DNA of 6,483 nucleotides from an uncultured Lachnospiraceae bacterium (GTDB lineage: Bacteria > Bacillota > Clostridia > Lachnospirales > Lachnospiraceae), in the NCBI GenBank assembly GCA_945836355.1, contig CAMALD010000079.1, forward strand, positions 1-6,483, read 5' to 3'. The notes beneath the pieces are model-generated. The model ran no database searches and was not told the DNA's origin. It was given only the letters and a program-made list of their open reading frames with translations. Within the stretch, counting starts at the first letter, position 1; each line of letters starts with the position of its first letter. The translations under genes were made by a program, and so were the position numbers. Shown in pieces: positions 5,232-6,483 of the stretch.

Positions 5232-5789
5232 ATGGACGAAAAACGGATAATGGAATTGTTAACCTCAAGATCCGAAGGAGCAATTAAGGAGCTTTCGAAT
5301 CTGTATGGTGAAAAGTGCATGTCGATAGCGACAGGAATTCTAAACAGCAGAGAAGATGCGGAAGAATGTGTGAATGATGCCTACCTTGCTGTCTGGAATT
5401 CGATTCCGCCGGAAAGGCCGGATTCCGTGGCAGCGTATCTATATCGGGTAGTCCGGAATATTGCATTAATGAAATACCGATATAATACTGCGGAAAAAAG
5501 AAACAGTCGCTATGATGTTGCACTGGATGAATTGACAGAGTTTCTCAAAAGTGCTGACGATGTTCAGAATGTGCTGGAGGCGAAAGAGCTTTCCGTGTTG
5601 ATCAATCGCTTTCTGAAAAAGCAAAAGAAAATGGATCGCATTATTTTTATCAAAAAATACTGGCTGTTCATGGATGTTACAGAGATTGCTGAAGAAATGG
5701 GATTGAGCAGGAACTATGTAAATGTACATTTATATCGCACACGGGAAAGACTGAAAAAGGCTTTAAACAAGGAGGGCTATTATGATTAA
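5232..5789 (+). CDS. ECF-type RNA polymerase sigma factor (sigma-70 family)
   Basis: A 185-residue alternative sigma factor that would direct RNA polymerase to a small stress or envelope regulon. Region 2 spans about 14-90, with the typical core-binding helix SREDAEECVNDAYLAVWNSIP (39-59) and the -10-binding AYLYRVVRNIALMKYRYNTAEKRNSRYD (68-95). A linker with LDELTEFL (98-105) follows, then region 4 (about 118-178) with the helix-turn-helix DVTEIAEEMGLSRNYVNVHLYRTRERLKK (148-176) that reads the -35 element. Length fits the ECF group; regions 1 and 3 are missing as expected. The ATG at 5232 is chosen because AAAGGAGG (5220-5227) lies just upstream; the in-frame GTG at 5217 would place the ribosome binding site inside the gene. 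The stop overlaps the next gene by eight bases, the arrangement expected for a sigma factor and its controlling membrane partner. Confidence 0.93.
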   Translation: MDEKRIMELLTSRSEGAIKELSNLYGEKCMSIATGILNSREDAEECVNDAYLAVWNSIPPERPDSVAAYLYRVVRNIALMKYRYNTAEKRNSRYDVALDELTEFLKSADDVQNVLEAKELSVLINRFLKKQKKMDRIIFIKKYWLFMDVTEIAEEMGLSRNYVNVHLYRTRERLKKALNKEGYYD

Positions 5790-6483
5790 CAGAGAAATAT
5801 TGGAAGAAGCATTATCAAACATTAATGACGAATACATTGTCGAAACACTCGAATGCGGCAACAAAGAAGGTATTCACAAACGCAGCTTTCGAAATGTATC
5901 CAAAATTGCCGCAGCTTTGGCTATTGTCTTCGTCGGGACAGTATCGGTCTTTGCCGCAACATATGCTCCTGTTCTAAAGCCGACAACAGTGGATGAAAAC
6001 ATGATTTATGCAGGCGGATACGGCGAAGGTCCGGAAGACGGGGATAAGGAGACCGGTCATGTGGTTGGCAATGGTGAGATTATTTCAAGCATGACAGAGC
6101 AGGCGGATGGCAGCGAAGGTAATCTCTGGCTTGACAAAACCGTTGAAACATATTCCGACAATGAAACAATGATTCAATATCATTTTGCGGACTATAATAA
6201 GGCTGTGGAATTTTTTGAAATCAGCAGCAGCTTTTCGGAATTGCCGGGTGTCGTTCAATCGGTTGCAGCATCCTATTGGAGCCATTCTGATATTATTGGA
6301 TCGGAAGAGAGCCGTTATGACCGGATTGATTTAATTGTAACCACCATAAAATCCGATTATCAGATGAATGGAGGCACCTACGCTCTGTCAGAATACTATA
6401 TTGCCGGGCCGGTTGCCGATAATGCGTTCATTGCTCAAAATCTATACGAAACACAAAATGAAAGAACATATGTGAATCGGAAT
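5782..6483 (+). CDS. Single-pass membrane protein coupled to the ECF sigma factor (probable anti-sigma or sensor), cut by the window edge
   Basis: 234 codons are open from the ATG at 5782 to the end of the window, with no stop. An acidic cytoplasmic N-terminus of about 38 residues (INREILEEALSNINDEYIVETL) is followed by one hydrophobic segment (about 40-60, SKIAAALAIVFVGTVSVFAAT) and a long extracytoplasmic region that is acidic and rich in Gly, Ser and Tyr; no known catalytic motif is visible in it. Short cytoplasmic part, one helix and large outer domain is the layout of ECF-associated anti-sigma or sensor proteins in clostridia. No zinc-binding HxxxCxxC motif of the ZAS type is seen, only a lone Cys in the N-terminal part. 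GGAGGG (5770-5775) lies within the end of the sigma gene, and ATGATTAA shares the sigma stop, so translation is coupled. The role is inferred from layout and position. Confidence 0.85.
   Translation, partial: MINREILEEALSNINDEYIVETLECGNKEGIHKRSFRNVSKIAAALAIVFVGTVSVFAATYAPVLKPTTVDENMIYAGGYGEGPEDGDKETGHVVGNGEIISSMTEQADGSEGNLWLDKTVETYSDNETMIQYHFADYNKAVEFFEISSSFSELPGVVQSVAASYWSHSDIIGSEESRYDRIDLIVTTIKSDYQMNGGTYALSEYYIAGPVADNAFIAQNLYETQNERTYVNRN

Overview
The window reads as ordinary chromosomal DNA of a low-to-moderate GC Gram-positive Clostridia member, most likely Lachnospiraceae-like. The evidence is strong AGGAGG-type ribosome binding sites, consensus sigma-A promoters, short intergenic gaps, and protein families typical of that group: a MutS2-like protein without an Smr domain, a YbjQ/UPF0145 protein, an ECF sigma factor of the clostridial type, and an ABC-class predicted ATPase. 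Family names come from motif recognition only, because no database search was possible.

Layout. At the left edge (1-154, minus) is the first 51 codons of a membrane protein that runs out of the window. Divergent from it, starting about 170, is a large predicted ATPase of the ABC class (to 1966, plus). It converges, with three bases between the stop codons, on a MutS2-like ATPase (1970-3871, minus). Upstream of that gene lies a 330-base minus-strand segment that looks like a small RNA gene or structured leader. It has a perfect-consensus promoter (TTGACA, 17 bp, TATAAT; 4207-4235), about 200 bases of foldable sequence, and an intrinsic terminator (3957-3995) only about 85 bases before the MutS2-like start codon. 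Next is a long imperfect inverted repeat (4256-4400), and then a plus-strand promoter (4417-4445) driving a two-gene operon: a 74-residue two-helix membrane protein and a 103-residue YbjQ-family protein with overlapping frames. A clean intrinsic terminator (5111-5140) closes it. The right end holds an ECF sigma factor (5232-5789) whose stop overlaps the start of a single-pass membrane protein, a probable anti-sigma or sensor partner that leaves the window at 6483.

How they fit together. The sigma factor and membrane protein form a translationally coupled signalling pair. The small membrane protein and YbjQ are likewise coupled. The two large ATPases are separate convergent units. No mobile-element gene, CRISPR array, tRNA or rRNA was found. 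The most unusual part is 3950-4450: a strongly promoted, terminated, structured RNA of unassigned family next to a large hairpin repeat, between two divergent promoters. A 6S-type regulatory RNA is one candidate identity, unproven.
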